Source: CALBZH01 sp964538515
GTDB taxonomy: Bacteria > Desulfobacterota > Syntrophobacteria > Syntrophobacterales > Syntrophobacteraceae
Assembly: GCA_964538515.1 (NCBI GenBank)
Contig: CAZIEW010000041.1
Location: 1 to 46,883, forward strand
Length of the DNA: 46,883 nucleotides
Reading direction: 5' to 3'
This document shows, in pieces, positions 1 to 7,914 of this stretch. Both the position numbers and the translations under genes were made by a program. The notes below the pieces were generated by a model. It had not been told where the DNA came from and did not search any database. It worked only from the letters and a program-made list of their open reading frames with translations. The first letter of the stretch is position 1; every line of letters begins with the position of its first letter.

Positions 1-96
1 ACGGCAGCCCGCCCCTTCCAATGTCTCCAGAAAGTGGGAGGACTCATATTGGTTGATCTTGCACCCCAGGGTTTCCAGGGCAATGGTGGTGGTCAT
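1..96 (-). CDS. MtaB/MiaB-like tRNA methylthiotransferase, N-terminal part
   Basis: Only the first 32 codons lie in the window; the gene runs off the left edge. The reverse strand reads MTTTIALETLGCKINQYES and onward, which matches the start of the UPF0004 domain of radical-SAM methylthiotransferases. The LGCKxNQYE pattern is most typical of MtaB, which methylthiolates t6A37 in tRNA. Cys12 would be one of the three ligands of the auxiliary Fe-S cluster. An AGAGGA ribosome site lies 9 bases upstream, and the gap to mnmA is 25 bases, so the two tRNA-modification genes are probably co-transcribed. MiaB and RimO share this domain, so the exact subfamily is inferred. Confidence 0.8.
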   Translation of the reverse strand, partial: MTTTIALETLGCKINQYESSHFLETLEGAGCR

Positions 97-121
97 GTAT
101 GAGGTCCTCTCAACGAACGAC

Positions 122-1204
122 TCAGTCGTAGGATTGAATGATGCCGCCTCCCAGTACGATGTCCTGGTCGTAGAAGACGGCCGCCTGCCCTGGGGTCACG
201 GCGCGCTGAGGCTCATCGAATCGCACGGTCACTCGGCCGGGGTGCGAGGGAATCACAAGGGCCGGGGCAGGGCGATGCTGATTTCTGATTCGGACCAGAG
301 CACGCAGAGGCTCCAGCGGCGTTTCAACCGAGACCCAGTTGACTGCTCCCACCTCGATCTCTCCCCGGCTCAAGTCTTCGGCGCGGCCCACTCGGATCGT
401 GTTGGACGCCGCATCGATCGCAACCACGTAGAAGGGAGCTGTGGATGCGATTCCAAGTCCTCGACGTTGACCGATGGTATAGGCGGAAATCCCTTTGTGC
501 TCTCCGAGCAGTCGTCCTTCCAGATCCACGATGGGTCCAGCCATTTCGCAACGATTCTTGCCCGCTCGTTCCGCAAGAAACCCATGATAGTCCCCATCAG
601 GGATGAAGCATATTTCTTGACTCTCGCCTGATAGGAGACCGGCGACCGGGATGTGCTGACTCCATGCAACGACATCCCGTTTGAGGGATTCACCCAGTGG
701 GAAACAGGATGCGGCAAGCTGTGCCTGTGTTAGTCCGTAAAGGAAATAGGATTGGTCCTTGGCGGGGTCGATGGCACGCCTGAGCCGGAATCGGGTTGAG
801 CTGCCATCGGGTGGGACAATGCGTGCATAGTGGCCGGTCGCAAATCGTTCCGCACCCATCTCGCGGGAGCGGTCGAGGAGGGCCCCGAACTTCACCAGCG
901 GGTTGCAGAGGACACAGGGATTTGGGGTCAGGCCGAGGCGATAGGTCTCCTCAAACGGCTTGAGGACCCGCTCTTCAAAGTCCCGTCGCAGGTCCACCCA
1001 CATCAGTGGAATGGAGAGCCATTGAGCGAGCCTCGCAAGCTCAGCTTCTCGCCTGGCGTGCATGCTCGCTGCGCACCACCGTCCCGAGCCCGACTCCGGC
1101 TGGATGCGCATGGAAACACCCATGACCTGGTGACCCAAGGCCTTCAGAATGGCGGCGGTCCGAAGGCTGTCCACTCCGCCGCTCATGGCAACGGCAAATC
1201 GCAC
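122..1204 (-). CDS. mnmA: tRNA-specific 2-thiouridylase MnmA
   Basis: MnmA adenylates U34 of Lys, Glu and Gln tRNAs and replaces the C2 oxygen with sulfur. The 360-residue protein has the PP-loop SGGVDS at residues 8-13, the NPCVLCNP segment carrying the first catalytic cysteine near residue 100, the ATGHYARI stretch, and the second catalytic cysteine in SQEICFIPDGDY near residue 200. The usual YTIGQRRGLG and C-terminal beta-barrel motifs are present, so it looks complete. Translation starts at GTG (1204); an AGGA lies 13 bases upstream, slightly far. It sits between the MtaB-like gene and a NIL-ferredoxin, a context suggesting shared sulfur or Fe-S handling. Confidence 0.95.
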   Translation of the reverse strand: MRFAVAMSGGVDSLRTAAILKALGHQVMGVSMRIQPESGSGRWCAASMHARREAELARLAQWLSIPLMWVDLRRDFEERVLKPFEETYRLGLTPNPCVLCNPLVKFGALLDRSREMGAERFATGHYARIVPPDGSSTRFRLRRAIDPAKDQSYFLYGLTQAQLAASCFPLGESLKRDVVAWSQHIPVAGLLSGESQEICFIPDGDYHGFLAERAGKNRCEMAGPIVDLEGRLLGEHKGISAYTIGQRRGLGIASTAPFYVVAIDAASNTIRVGRAEDLSRGEIEVGAVNWVSVETPLEPLRALVRIRNQHRPAPALVIPSHPGRVTVRFDEPQRAVTPGQAAVFYDQDIVLGGGIIQSYD

Positions 1205-1316
1205 GCGCGTCTACTCGTCCTGTCCATCTCGTGAACGAAGAAGCTGTCTGAAGCTATGCTTGCGGGATATCACCGAATCTCGAAAAAGCACCGCAAAGCG
1301 ATCCGCGAAACGTCCA

Positions 1317-1739
1317 CTACACCACGCCCCGGTCAAAGGTCACGACCATGGCTCTCGAGGGACACGCCTTGACGCAGAGCTCGCATGCGCTGCACCGTTC
1401 GGACTCGAACAAGACCGCCATCTCGGGACGTTGGATGTGGAGAGCCCCCGTTGGACAGACAGCCGTGCAGGCGCCACATTGGTAGCAGAGGGTGTCGTCG
1501 CGTCGAATGCCGTGGGCCACGGGCTCGATTTCGACGCCGCACGACTTGAGGTAGGCAATGCCTCGGTCATAGTCTTCACGAGAGCCTTGAAGCTCGAGGA
1601 CAACGATTCCTTCCTTGCGCGGATAAATTTGAGCCTTAAGTATATTGAAGGTAAGGTTGTAGTCGCGGACCAGATTGGTGATGATCGGTTTTTCCACAAT
1701 TTCCCTGGAAAACCGAAGGACGAGCATTCTTGCGTACAT
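1317..1739 (-). CDS. NIL-domain 4Fe-4S ferredoxin
   Basis: This 140-residue protein has an N-terminal NIL domain (about residues 1-75, beginning MYARMLVLRF), the ligand-binding fold also found at the C-terminus of methionine ABC transporter ATPases. A two-cluster ferredoxin follows, with CYQCGACTAVCP and CSACELCVKACP. I chose the ATG at 1739 because AAGGAG lies 9 bases upstream; an ATG at 1793 would add 18 residues unlike the family. NIL/ferredoxin proteins have been tied to sulfur transfer and homocysteine formation in anaerobes. Its place 112 bases upstream of mnmA, on the same strand, fits a sulfur or electron-supply role, but this is inference. Both clusters have full cysteine sets. Confidence 0.9.
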   Translation of the reverse strand: MYARMLVLRFSREIVEKPIITNLVRDYNLTFNILKAQIYPRKEGIVVLELQGSREDYDRGIAYLKSCGVEIEPVAHGIRRDDTLCYQCGACTAVCPTGALHIQRPEMAVLFESERCSACELCVKACPSRAMVVTFDRGVV

Positions 1740-2044
1740 GAGCGAGGGACTCCTTTTCTTGATGAGATCTTCAAAGGGATTAAAAGATAACATGGTGAAA
1801 GGCGATGGCCAAATTCTTTGTAAAGCGGAAAACCATTGATGAAGGAGGGAATAGGCGTTTGGTATGATCTATCCTGGATGGGGGGAGCCAGTCGAAATGG
1901 GTTCAAAAACCGCGCCGGGTAAGCTATGCTTGCTCAAACGATAATGGCTGCCTGCGTAACAGTACCTGATGAATGCAACCGTTGCTGACAGCTCGTTATG
2001 CCTGAGCACACCCTCACTGGCTTGGAGAAGGGAGTAAAGAGGCC
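1740..2044. other. Divergent intergenic region
   Basis: This stretch separates the leftward NIL-ferredoxin operon from the rightward aminopeptidase gene and must hold promoters for both. An extended -10 (TGG then TATGAT, 1860-1868) points rightward but lacks a good -35. Leftward, TTGGCC, 17 bases and TATCTT is a weak possibility. I see no coding frame, strong hairpin or terminator. Confidence 0.4.
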
Positions 2045-3157
2045 ATGGTAGACGGTCCCCAGCGGGAGCGCTTAAAGCGGTTTCGATCCTTGATGGAGCG
2101 GGAGGAGCTGGATGCCTTCCTGGTCGCAGTCCCCGAGAACCGTCATTACCTCAGCGGTTACAAGGCCGAAGACCTTCTGCTGACCGAAAGCTCTGGCTAT
2201 TTGCTGATATTCGGCTCCAGGCAGTTCCTCTTAACGGACTTTCGCTACGAAGAAGCTGCCAAAGCCGAAGCTCCGAATTTCGAGACCCTCATCTACTCAG
2301 TTGGATTCAGTCAGGTGCTGCCCGACCTGTTTTCGACCCTTTCGGTCAACAGGGTTGGTTTCGAAAAGGAGTTCCTGACGTTCCAGCGATTTCAGCAGAT
2401 GTCCGAGGCGCTCCGGTCGGCCCGGCCATCGGCGGAGCTCATCCCTTCGGAGGATCTCGCTCAGGAGCTGAGGATCATCAAAGATGAAGAAGAGATCCAG
2501 CGGATCAAGGCATCGTTGGCGCTCACCGAGCGCGTGCTGGAATCCGTGTGGGATAGCCTGGCTGTCGGGAAGCTGGAGCGAACGGTGGCTTGGGACATTG
2601 AGCGTTCCATTCGAGAGGGCGGGGGTGAGGCCGTGTCATTCCCTCCCATCGTGGCGAGCGGCCCGAATGCTGCCCTGCCGCATGCCGAGCCTACGGATCG
2701 AGAAATCGGAATCGGCGAGCCGGTGATCGTGGACATGGGCTCGAAGCTGAACGCCTATTGCTCGGATATGACCCGGACTTGGGTCGCGGGAGAGCCGGAG
2801 CCGCAGGTCAAAGAAATCTATCGTATTGTCCGGGAAGCCCAGCTGGCGGCTCAGGAGGCCATCCGCGCGGGAAGGGATTCCGTTGAGGTGGACGCGGTGG
2901 CTCGCTGCATCATCGCGGATGCCGGTTACGGGAGCCAATTCGGACATGGTTTGGGGCACGGGGTCGGGCTTGCGGTTCATGAGAAGCCCGGCCTTAGGCG
3001 GCAGGGGCCAACCGTATTGGAAGAGAACATGGTGGTCACCATCGAGCCGGGCATCTATCTCCCAGGTGTGGGAGGTGTCAGGCTCGAGAACATGGTGCGC
3101 ATCACGAAGAACGGCTGTGAGGTGCTGAACGGCGCTCATTTGTTCTATGACTGGTGA
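2045..3157 (+). CDS. M24 family Xaa-Pro aminopeptidase
   Basis: This is a 370-residue cytoplasmic metallopeptidase that removes an N-terminal residue preceding proline. The N-terminal creatinase-like domain (about 1-135, with VPENRHYLSGY) is followed by the pita-bread catalytic domain. Metal ligands are visible: Asp in VIVDMGSKLNAYCSDMTRTW (two aspartates), His in GHGLGHGVGLAVHE, Glu in TIEPGIYLPGVGGVRLEN, and the last Glu in RLEN. The length is typical of the short PepQ/YpdF-like Xaa-Pro peptidases. A purine-rich GGGAGTAAAGAGG precedes the ATG. It is the first gene of a rightward group. Prolidase activity on dipeptides is an alternative. Confidence 0.9.
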   Translation: MVDGPQRERLKRFRSLMEREELDAFLVAVPENRHYLSGYKAEDLLLTESSGYLLIFGSRQFLLTDFRYEEAAKAEAPNFETLIYSVGFSQVLPDLFSTLSVNRVGFEKEFLTFQRFQQMSEALRSARPSAELIPSEDLAQELRIIKDEEEIQRIKASLALTERVLESVWDSLAVGKLERTVAWDIERSIREGGGEAVSFPPIVASGPNAALPHAEPTDREIGIGEPVIVDMGSKLNAYCSDMTRTWVAGEPEPQVKEIYRIVREAQLAAQEAIRAGRDSVEVDAVARCIIADAGYGSQFGHGLGHGVGLAVHEKPGLRRQGPTVLEENMVVTIEPGIYLPGVGGVRLENMVRITKNGCEVLNGAHLFYDW

Positions 3158-3172
3158 CATAGGCGGGAAGCC

Positions 3173-4426
3173 ATGCAGTTTCAAAAGATCAGATTTACGA
3201 ACGAACGTGGTGAGCAGCTGGCCGGGCGGTTGGACTTGCCGATCGACGAGAAGCCGCGCGCCTATGCGCTGTTCGCTCATTGCTTCACCTGCACGAAGAA
3301 CCTGAACGCCGTGTTTCACATCAACCAGGCCCTGACCCGAAGAGGGATCGCGGTTCTGCGGTTCGATTTCACCGGTCTGGGAGAGAGCGAAGGAGAGTTC
3401 TCCGAGACCAACTTCGGGACCAATGTGTCTGATTTGGTCTCCGCGGCGAGATTCCTCGAAGGCAGCTTCGAAGCCCCGAAGCTGCTTATCGGGCACTCCC
3501 TGGGAGGCGCTGCCGTCCTTCATGCCGCGCAGCAGATCCCGAGCAGTGTCGCGGTGGCAACCATCGCGTCGCCTTTCGATCCGAGCGCCGTGCGACGTCA
3601 TTTGGGAGACAGTGTCCGAGCCATTGAGGAGCGAGGGGAAGCTTCCATCACGTTGGCGGGGAAGAGCTTTGTGCTCACGAAACAGTTTCTTGAGGATCTC
3701 GAGCAGACGAAAATGGAGGATGCCATCCGGAATCTTGGACGGGCCTTGATCATTTTCCATTCGCCTCGCGATACGGTTGTCGGAATTGACAACGCGGCCA
3801 AGATTTTCCAGACTGCCAAGCACCCGAAGAGCTTTGTCTCGTTGGATCAAGGCGACCATTTGATCTCCGATCGGTCCGATGCCGCGTATTTGGGCGAGGT
3901 GCTCGCTGCCTGGGCTAAGAAATACATCCGAGAGCTGGACGACAAGCAACGACCTGTGCGGGACCCAAGCGACAACCGGATTACGGTTCGGACGGGAAAG
4001 GTCGGTTATCAGACGGAAATCACCGCCAACGAGCACCACCTCATTGCCGACGAGCCGGTTTCCGTGGGCGGAGCGAATACGGGTCCCACGCCGTACGACT
4101 ACCTTGTCGCAGCCCTGGGAGCCTGTACGTCCATGACTCTCCGGATGTACGGTGATCGCAAGCAGCTTCCGCTCGACGGGGTGGTTGTCCGGTTGCGCCA
4201 CCAAAAAGTCCATGCCACCGATTGCGCGGAGTGCACTACCAAGGAAGGGGTGGTCGATGTAATCGATCGAGAGATCGAGCTGATCGGCCCGCTCGATGAA
4301 TCGCAGCGCAAGCGGCTGCTCGAGATCGCCGACCGCTGTCCTGTTCACCGAACGCTTCATTCTGAAATCCTCGTCAAGTCCCGGCTGAAGGATGACCACG
4401 GGGAGAAGGGGCAGGTGCCCCTGTGA
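3173..4426 (+). CDS. Alpha/beta hydrolase-OsmC fusion protein
   Basis: This is a 417-residue two-domain protein. Residues 1-255 form a serine alpha/beta hydrolase with an HCFTCTKNL oxyanion region, the nucleophile elbow GHSLGG, an acid near SPRDTVVGID and a histidine in DQGDHL. Residues 270-405 form an OsmC/Ohr-type domain with TGPTPYDYLVAALGACTSMT and a second conserved cysteine in CPVHRTL, the pair used for thiol-dependent peroxide reduction. Fusions of this architecture are known, though the physiological substrate is not established. The hydrolase may release an acyl or ester peroxide that the OsmC part reduces; that link is inference. It starts 15 bases after the aminopeptidase with a GGGAAG ribosome site. 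Confidence 0.9.
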   Translation: MQFQKIRFTNERGEQLAGRLDLPIDEKPRAYALFAHCFTCTKNLNAVFHINQALTRRGIAVLRFDFTGLGESEGEFSETNFGTNVSDLVSAARFLEGSFEAPKLLIGHSLGGAAVLHAAQQIPSSVAVATIASPFDPSAVRRHLGDSVRAIEERGEASITLAGKSFVLTKQFLEDLEQTKMEDAIRNLGRALIIFHSPRDTVVGIDNAAKIFQTAKHPKSFVSLDQGDHLISDRSDAAYLGEVLAAWAKKYIRELDDKQRPVRDPSDNRITVRTGKVGYQTEITANEHHLIADEPVSVGGANTGPTPYDYLVAALGACTSMTLRMYGDRKQLPLDGVVVRLRHQKVHATDCAECTTKEGVVDVIDREIELIGPLDESQRKRLLEIADRCPVHRTLHSEILVKSRLKDDHGEKGQVPL

Positions 4427-4470
4427 CTAACCGCACCCTGACCGGGTGCTCGCCAAAGGGAGGATGACGT

Positions 4471-5001
4471 ATGAAAGTTCCTTTGGAAGTCAGTTCGAGA
4501 AACGTCGATCTCACTGATGAGCTTAAGGATCTCATTCACGAAAAGGCCGGAAAGCTGCGGACATTCCATGACGGCATCATCAGCTGCCGCGTCATGGTGG
4601 AGGTACCGCACCGCAGCCAGAAAAAGGGGCATCCCTACAATGTCCGCATCGAATTGACCGTTCCCGGCGGGGATGTTGTGGTCAAACGCGAGCCCAGCGA
4701 AGACCTGCGAGCCGCGATCGTGAGCAGTTTTGACATCGCCGAGCGGCAGTTGAAGTCCTATGCGGGGAGGCAGCGCGGCGAGGTGAAGACCCATGAAGAG
4801 AAGCCCATGGCAAGGGTGGACAAGATATTTCTCGACGAAGGATACGGCTTTCTGATGACACTGGACGGCAGAGAGATCTATTTTCACGAAAATGCGGTCC
4901 TGGGATCGAAATTCAAGGAGCTTTCGGAGGGAATGCTGGTGAGCTTCGTCGAACGGGAGGGCGACAAAGGGGCTCAGGCCAGCAGTGTGACTTTGTTCTA
5001 G
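4471..5001 (+). CDS. HPF/RaiA ribosome-associated protein with C-terminal cold-shock-like domain
   Basis: The protein has 176 residues. Residues 1-105 match the HPF/RaiA fold that binds the 30S decoding centre and stalls or hibernates ribosomes: it opens with the typical beta strand, then helix 1, VEVPHRSQKKGHPYNVRIELTV, and a second helix. Residues 112-176 resemble a cold-shock/S1-like OB fold with GYGFL and EIYFHENAV, the two RNA-binding aromatic patches. Long HPFs normally carry a different dimerisation tail, so the CSD-like tail is a recognised but less common variant. GGGAGGATGACGT precedes the start. The TAG stop (4999-5001) lies inside the left terminal repeat of a MITE-like element, so the native C-terminus may have been altered by the insertion. 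Confidence 0.85.
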   Translation: MKVPLEVSSRNVDLTDELKDLIHEKAGKLRTFHDGIISCRVMVEVPHRSQKKGHPYNVRIELTVPGGDVVVKREPSEDLRAAIVSSFDIAERQLKSYAGRQRGEVKTHEEKPMARVDKIFLDEGYGFLMTLDGREIYFHENAVLGSKFKELSEGMLVSFVEREGDKGAQASSVTLF

Positions 5002-5107
5002 TGCTCCGTCAAGAAGTTGTGTCGGGCAAGAGAACACCCCCCAAGCCCCTCTCGAGGGGGGAATCAAAGGGGGGTGTACCTTGCGAAACAAAGTTGACAG
5101 AACACTA
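4998..5107. mobile_element. MITE-like element with imperfect terminal inverted repeats
   Basis: A 110-base non-coding segment is bounded by CTAGTGCTCCGTCAA (4998-5012) and TTGACAGAACACTAG (5093-5107), inverted repeats that agree at 13 of 15 positions. The ends read CTAG on both sides, so CTAG may be either the tip of the repeat or a 4-base target duplication. The centre folds strongly: ACACCCCCC (5034-5042) pairs with GGGGGGTGT (5069-5077) around an inner CCCCTC-TC-GAGGGG hairpin. There is no transposase and no second copy in the window, so any movement would need a partner elsewhere. It could instead be a dispersed palindromic repeat. Confidence 0.6.
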
Positions 5108-5255
5108 GTGATATTAAGAAAGTGGGCTCGAAGTCGCGCTTCGGGCTCACACATTGCTTGCCACCAAACACGTTCATCGGGGAGCATTCCAAAGTTGCCT
5201 CATCGCGGAGGAGACCGGGGCTTACGGGGCGGTTTTCTTCCAGCGGATACACGGT

Positions 5256-6596
5256 ATGCATTCTGTCGGGCTTGATGTTCTAATCGTTCTTTGCCTCATC
5301 CTGTTGAACGGCATTCTGTCCATGTCCGAAATCGCGGTTGTCTCCGCGAGGAAGCCACGCCTTCAGCAATGGTCCGAGGATGGGGATCGGCGGGCACAAC
5401 AGGCGTTGGAGCTTGCTAATTCCCCCAATCGGCTCTTATCCACCGTGCAGGTCGGCATAACGTTCGTCGGAGTCATGAGTGGCGCGTTCGGGGGAAAGAC
5501 GATCGCGATCTCGCTGGAGCATTATCTGCGCTCCTTCGAGTCCCTGACGCCTCACGCGGACTCCCTGGCTCTTGGACTCGTGGTCTTGGGCATCACGTTT
5601 TTCTCCCTTGTCCTCGGGGAGCTGGTTCCCAAGCGGGTTGCCCTGAACAATCCCGAGCGGGTTGCTTCTATGGTTGCGCGGCCCATGCGGTTCTTGGCCG
5701 CCGTTGTGGCGCCGCTGGCAGGGGTCTTGAGCGGAGCGACGGATTTGATTTTGCGTCTGGTGGGGATGCGCCCCTCGACCGACCCGCCCATCACCGAAGA
5801 AGAGATCCGCCTGCTCATCAAACAGGGAACCGTGGCAGGCGTCTTCGAAGAGGCAGAGCAGGAAATGCTCCACCGCGTCTTGAGACTCGGTGAGCGCCGT
5901 GTCGGTGTCGCCATGACGCCGCGAAGCCGAATGGAATGGCTGGACCTCAACGAGCCGGCTCAAAGGCTCCGGCGCAAGGTCTCCAAAAGTGTTTACTCGC
6001 GCTTCCCCGTGTGTCAGGGGCGGTTGAGCAACCTGCTCGGAGTCGTTTTTGTCAGGGACCTTCTCGCTCGGATGCTCAAAGGGGGCTCCTTTGACATACG
6101 GGCTTGCCTCCGGCAGCCGCTGTTCGTTCACGAGGGAATGCTCCTTCTCAATGTCATGGAGCGATTCAAAGAGTCGGGAACCGAGTTCGCCCTCGTGGTG
6201 GATGAGTATGGGACCATTGAGGGAGTCGTCACGCTCAACGACATCTTGGAGGCCATCATTGGGGACCTTCCCTCCATGGACGAGATTGATGAGCCTTCGA
6301 TCCTCAGGCGTGACGATGGCTCGCTTCTTATTGACGGCATGCTGCCCGTGGACGAGCTCAAGGAGCTCCTCGGCGTCAAGAAGCTGCCCGGGGAGACGGC
6401 CGGCCATTACCAGACTCTGGGCGGATTCGTCATGACCTGTCTCAAGAAGATCCCCATGAGCGGGGAGCACTTTGTTTGCTGCGGGTATCGCTTTGAGGTC
6501 GTCGATATGGATCGGCATCGCGTCGACAAGGTGCTTATAGAAAGGTGGCCTCAGGACGACGGCGAAGCATGCAATGCTCCGGAGGGAGATAAATAG
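5256..6596 (+). CDS. DUF21/CBS/CorC family membrane protein (HlyC/CorC, CNNM-like transporter)
   Basis: The 446-residue protein has an N-terminal CNNM/DUF21 membrane domain (about 1-190), with hydrophobic segments beginning LDVLIVLCLILLNGILSMSE and another near VLGITFFSLVLGELVPKR. Two CBS domains follow (about 200-340; FALVVDEYGTIEGVVTLND is in the second), then a CorC_HlyC C-terminal domain. Relatives move or sense Mg/Co ions, and the hemolysin name is historical. I placed the start at ATG 5256 because it begins the family's usual N-terminus; the frame stays open to an ATG at 5154, which would add 34 residues of poor character. The ribosome site is weak. It faces uppP tail to tail with a 15-base gap. 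Confidence 0.88.
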   Translation: MHSVGLDVLIVLCLILLNGILSMSEIAVVSARKPRLQQWSEDGDRRAQQALELANSPNRLLSTVQVGITFVGVMSGAFGGKTIAISLEHYLRSFESLTPHADSLALGLVVLGITFFSLVLGELVPKRVALNNPERVASMVARPMRFLAAVVAPLAGVLSGATDLILRLVGMRPSTDPPITEEEIRLLIKQGTVAGVFEEAEQEMLHRVLRLGERRVGVAMTPRSRMEWLDLNEPAQRLRRKVSKSVYSRFPVCQGRLSNLLGVVFVRDLLARMLKGGSFDIRACLRQPLFVHEGMLLLNVMERFKESGTEFALVVDEYGTIEGVVTLNDILEAIIGDLPSMDEIDEPSILRRDDGSLLIDGMLPVDELKELLGVKKLPGETAGHYQTLGGFVMTCLKKIPMSGEHFVCCGYRFEVVDMDRHRVDKVLIERWPQDDGEACNAPEGDK

Positions 6597-6611
6597 GGCC
6601 CTAGGCCTCGT

Positions 6612-7598
6612 TCAAAGGACGCCGATCAGAATCAAGCCAGTTGCCAGAATTGCGATTCCGATCCTGTAATAGCCGAAAACTTCGAGACCGTGGTGGTTGA
6701 GATAAGTGACCATCCATTTCACGGAAGCGACCGCAGCGCCGAATGCCACCACCAGACCGAGCAAGAGCGAAAGGGCATCGAAGCTTGCGAGCATTTCGCT
6801 GCCATGCTTGAGCGCATCGAAGGTTGTCGCTGCACCCAAGGTGATGACACCGAGCAGGAAGCTGAATTCCACAGCGACCGCGGTTGGAAGACCGACGAGC
6901 AGACCTCCCAGAATGGTTGCCAGGCTGCGGCTGACACCCGGCCACATGGCGAGGCATTGTGCCAGCCCGATGATGAGTGCCATACGGATGTTCAGGTCGG
7001 TCAAGGTTTTTGTATTCCGGGCGCCCTGACTGAGCGATCCGGATCGACGGGTCATGATCAGAATTCCCACGCCTCCAGCCAGCCATGCGATGACAATCGG
7101 CCACGGTCCAAACAAGTATTCCTTGATGATTCGATGAAACAGCAGGCCTAGAATCGCCGCAGGCAGAAAAGCGGCAATCAAGTTCACCGCTAGGCGCAGT
7201 CCTGCCGGGTCTTTGCCGACAAATCCCAGGAACATCTGTTTCACCCGCCTGAAATAGAGTCCGAGCACGGCGACGATGGCTCCGGCCTGAATACAGATGG
7301 CATAGGCGTCTGCGGCCTCCTTCCGGGGAGAGGCCGGATCGGTGCCTTCGTCCGAGTTGATGCCCATGAGGCGCTCCGCGATGACCAGATGTCCGGTGGA
7401 GCTTACGGGCAGGTACTCCGTCAGACCTTCGACCAGTCCCAGAACGCTCGCTTGGAGGTAGGTCATCCCAACGCTTCCCTTCTTGTCGATGGGACGGCGG
7501 ACGAAGGAAGCGGATTCCGCCAAGAGGGGATAGCTGAGCAGGAGATCGAGGACGACTGCAAAGGAGAGTACAGCTAGCCGGTGATTTCGTTTAATCAT
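6612..7598 (-). CDS. uppP: Undecaprenyl-diphosphatase UppP (BacA)
   Basis: This integral membrane phosphatase recycles undecaprenyl pyrophosphate to the monophosphate carrier for peptidoglycan and other envelope polymers. The first catalytic motif, GLVEGLTEYLPVSSTGHL, lies at about residues 54-71 and the second, PGVSRS, at about 208-213; about eight hydrophobic segments are present. The 328 residues are longer than usual (about 270) because the protein begins with some 44 extra residues including a hydrophobic stretch. The upstream ATG at 7598 has AAGGA 7 bases before it, so the extension is probably translated. A shorter start at the methionine before TYLQASVLG is the alternative. It stands alone on the minus strand. 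Confidence 0.93.
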   Translation of the reverse strand: MIKRNHRLAVLSFAVVLDLLLSYPLLAESASFVRRPIDKKGSVGMTYLQASVLGLVEGLTEYLPVSSTGHLVIAERLMGINSDEGTDPASPRKEAADAYAICIQAGAIVAVLGLYFRRVKQMFLGFVGKDPAGLRLAVNLIAAFLPAAILGLLFHRIIKEYLFGPWPIVIAWLAGGVGILIMTRRSGSLSQGARNTKTLTDLNIRMALIIGLAQCLAMWPGVSRSLATILGGLLVGLPTAVAVEFSFLLGVITLGAATTFDALKHGSEMLASFDALSLLLGLVVAFGAAVASVKWMVTYLNHHGLEVFGYYRIGIAILATGLILIGVL

Positions 7599-7914
7599 AT
7601 GGAATCCTTAAGAATATTTGTGCTCTCACGCACGACCGGGCGCTCGGGAAGCATCAGCAGACCATGGGGCTCCTTATCGTGAAGTGAAGCACCCGCCTTA
7701 TAGCGCGAATTCAGCACCACCGTCCAGTACCGGAATGTGACCGAGTGGATCAAGGGGGTCGTCCGTGTTTACGGATTCGATCCGATGCTGCTAAGATGCT
7801 CGAAAGCGTGGACGCCTTATCGGGTGCCATCCGTCGATGCGATGATCCGATCGGTTCCAACCCTCCACGCGGAGGATGAAGGACAAGAGTTGCAAGTTTT
7901 ATCAGGAGGACCTG
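7599..7914. other. Divergent intergenic region upstream of uppP and the CysRS-like gene
   Basis: This gap must carry promoters in both directions. I see a small CCTCC-ACGC-GGAGG hairpin at 7862-7875, just ahead of the CysRS-like gene, and no convincing sigma-70 hexamers. A frame open from 7876 would extend the CysRS-like protein by 13 residues but has no ribosome site. There is no T-box signature in the sense orientation of the downstream gene. Confidence 0.4.

Noticed and set aside
2636..4399. Long 587-codon reverse-strand frame across the aminopeptidase and hydrolase genes
   Set aside because: It is antisense to two well-supported genes and has no recognisable domains; it is a composition artefact.
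7740..7800. tRNA-like segment with GGATTCGATCC
   Set aside because: Only three pairs form around a seven-base loop and no acceptor, D or anticodon arms match.
7845..7880. T-box-like antiterminator core on the reverse strand upstream of uppP
   Set aside because: The match needs an inserted base and lies on the strand opposite the synthetase-like gene; no specifier stem was found.
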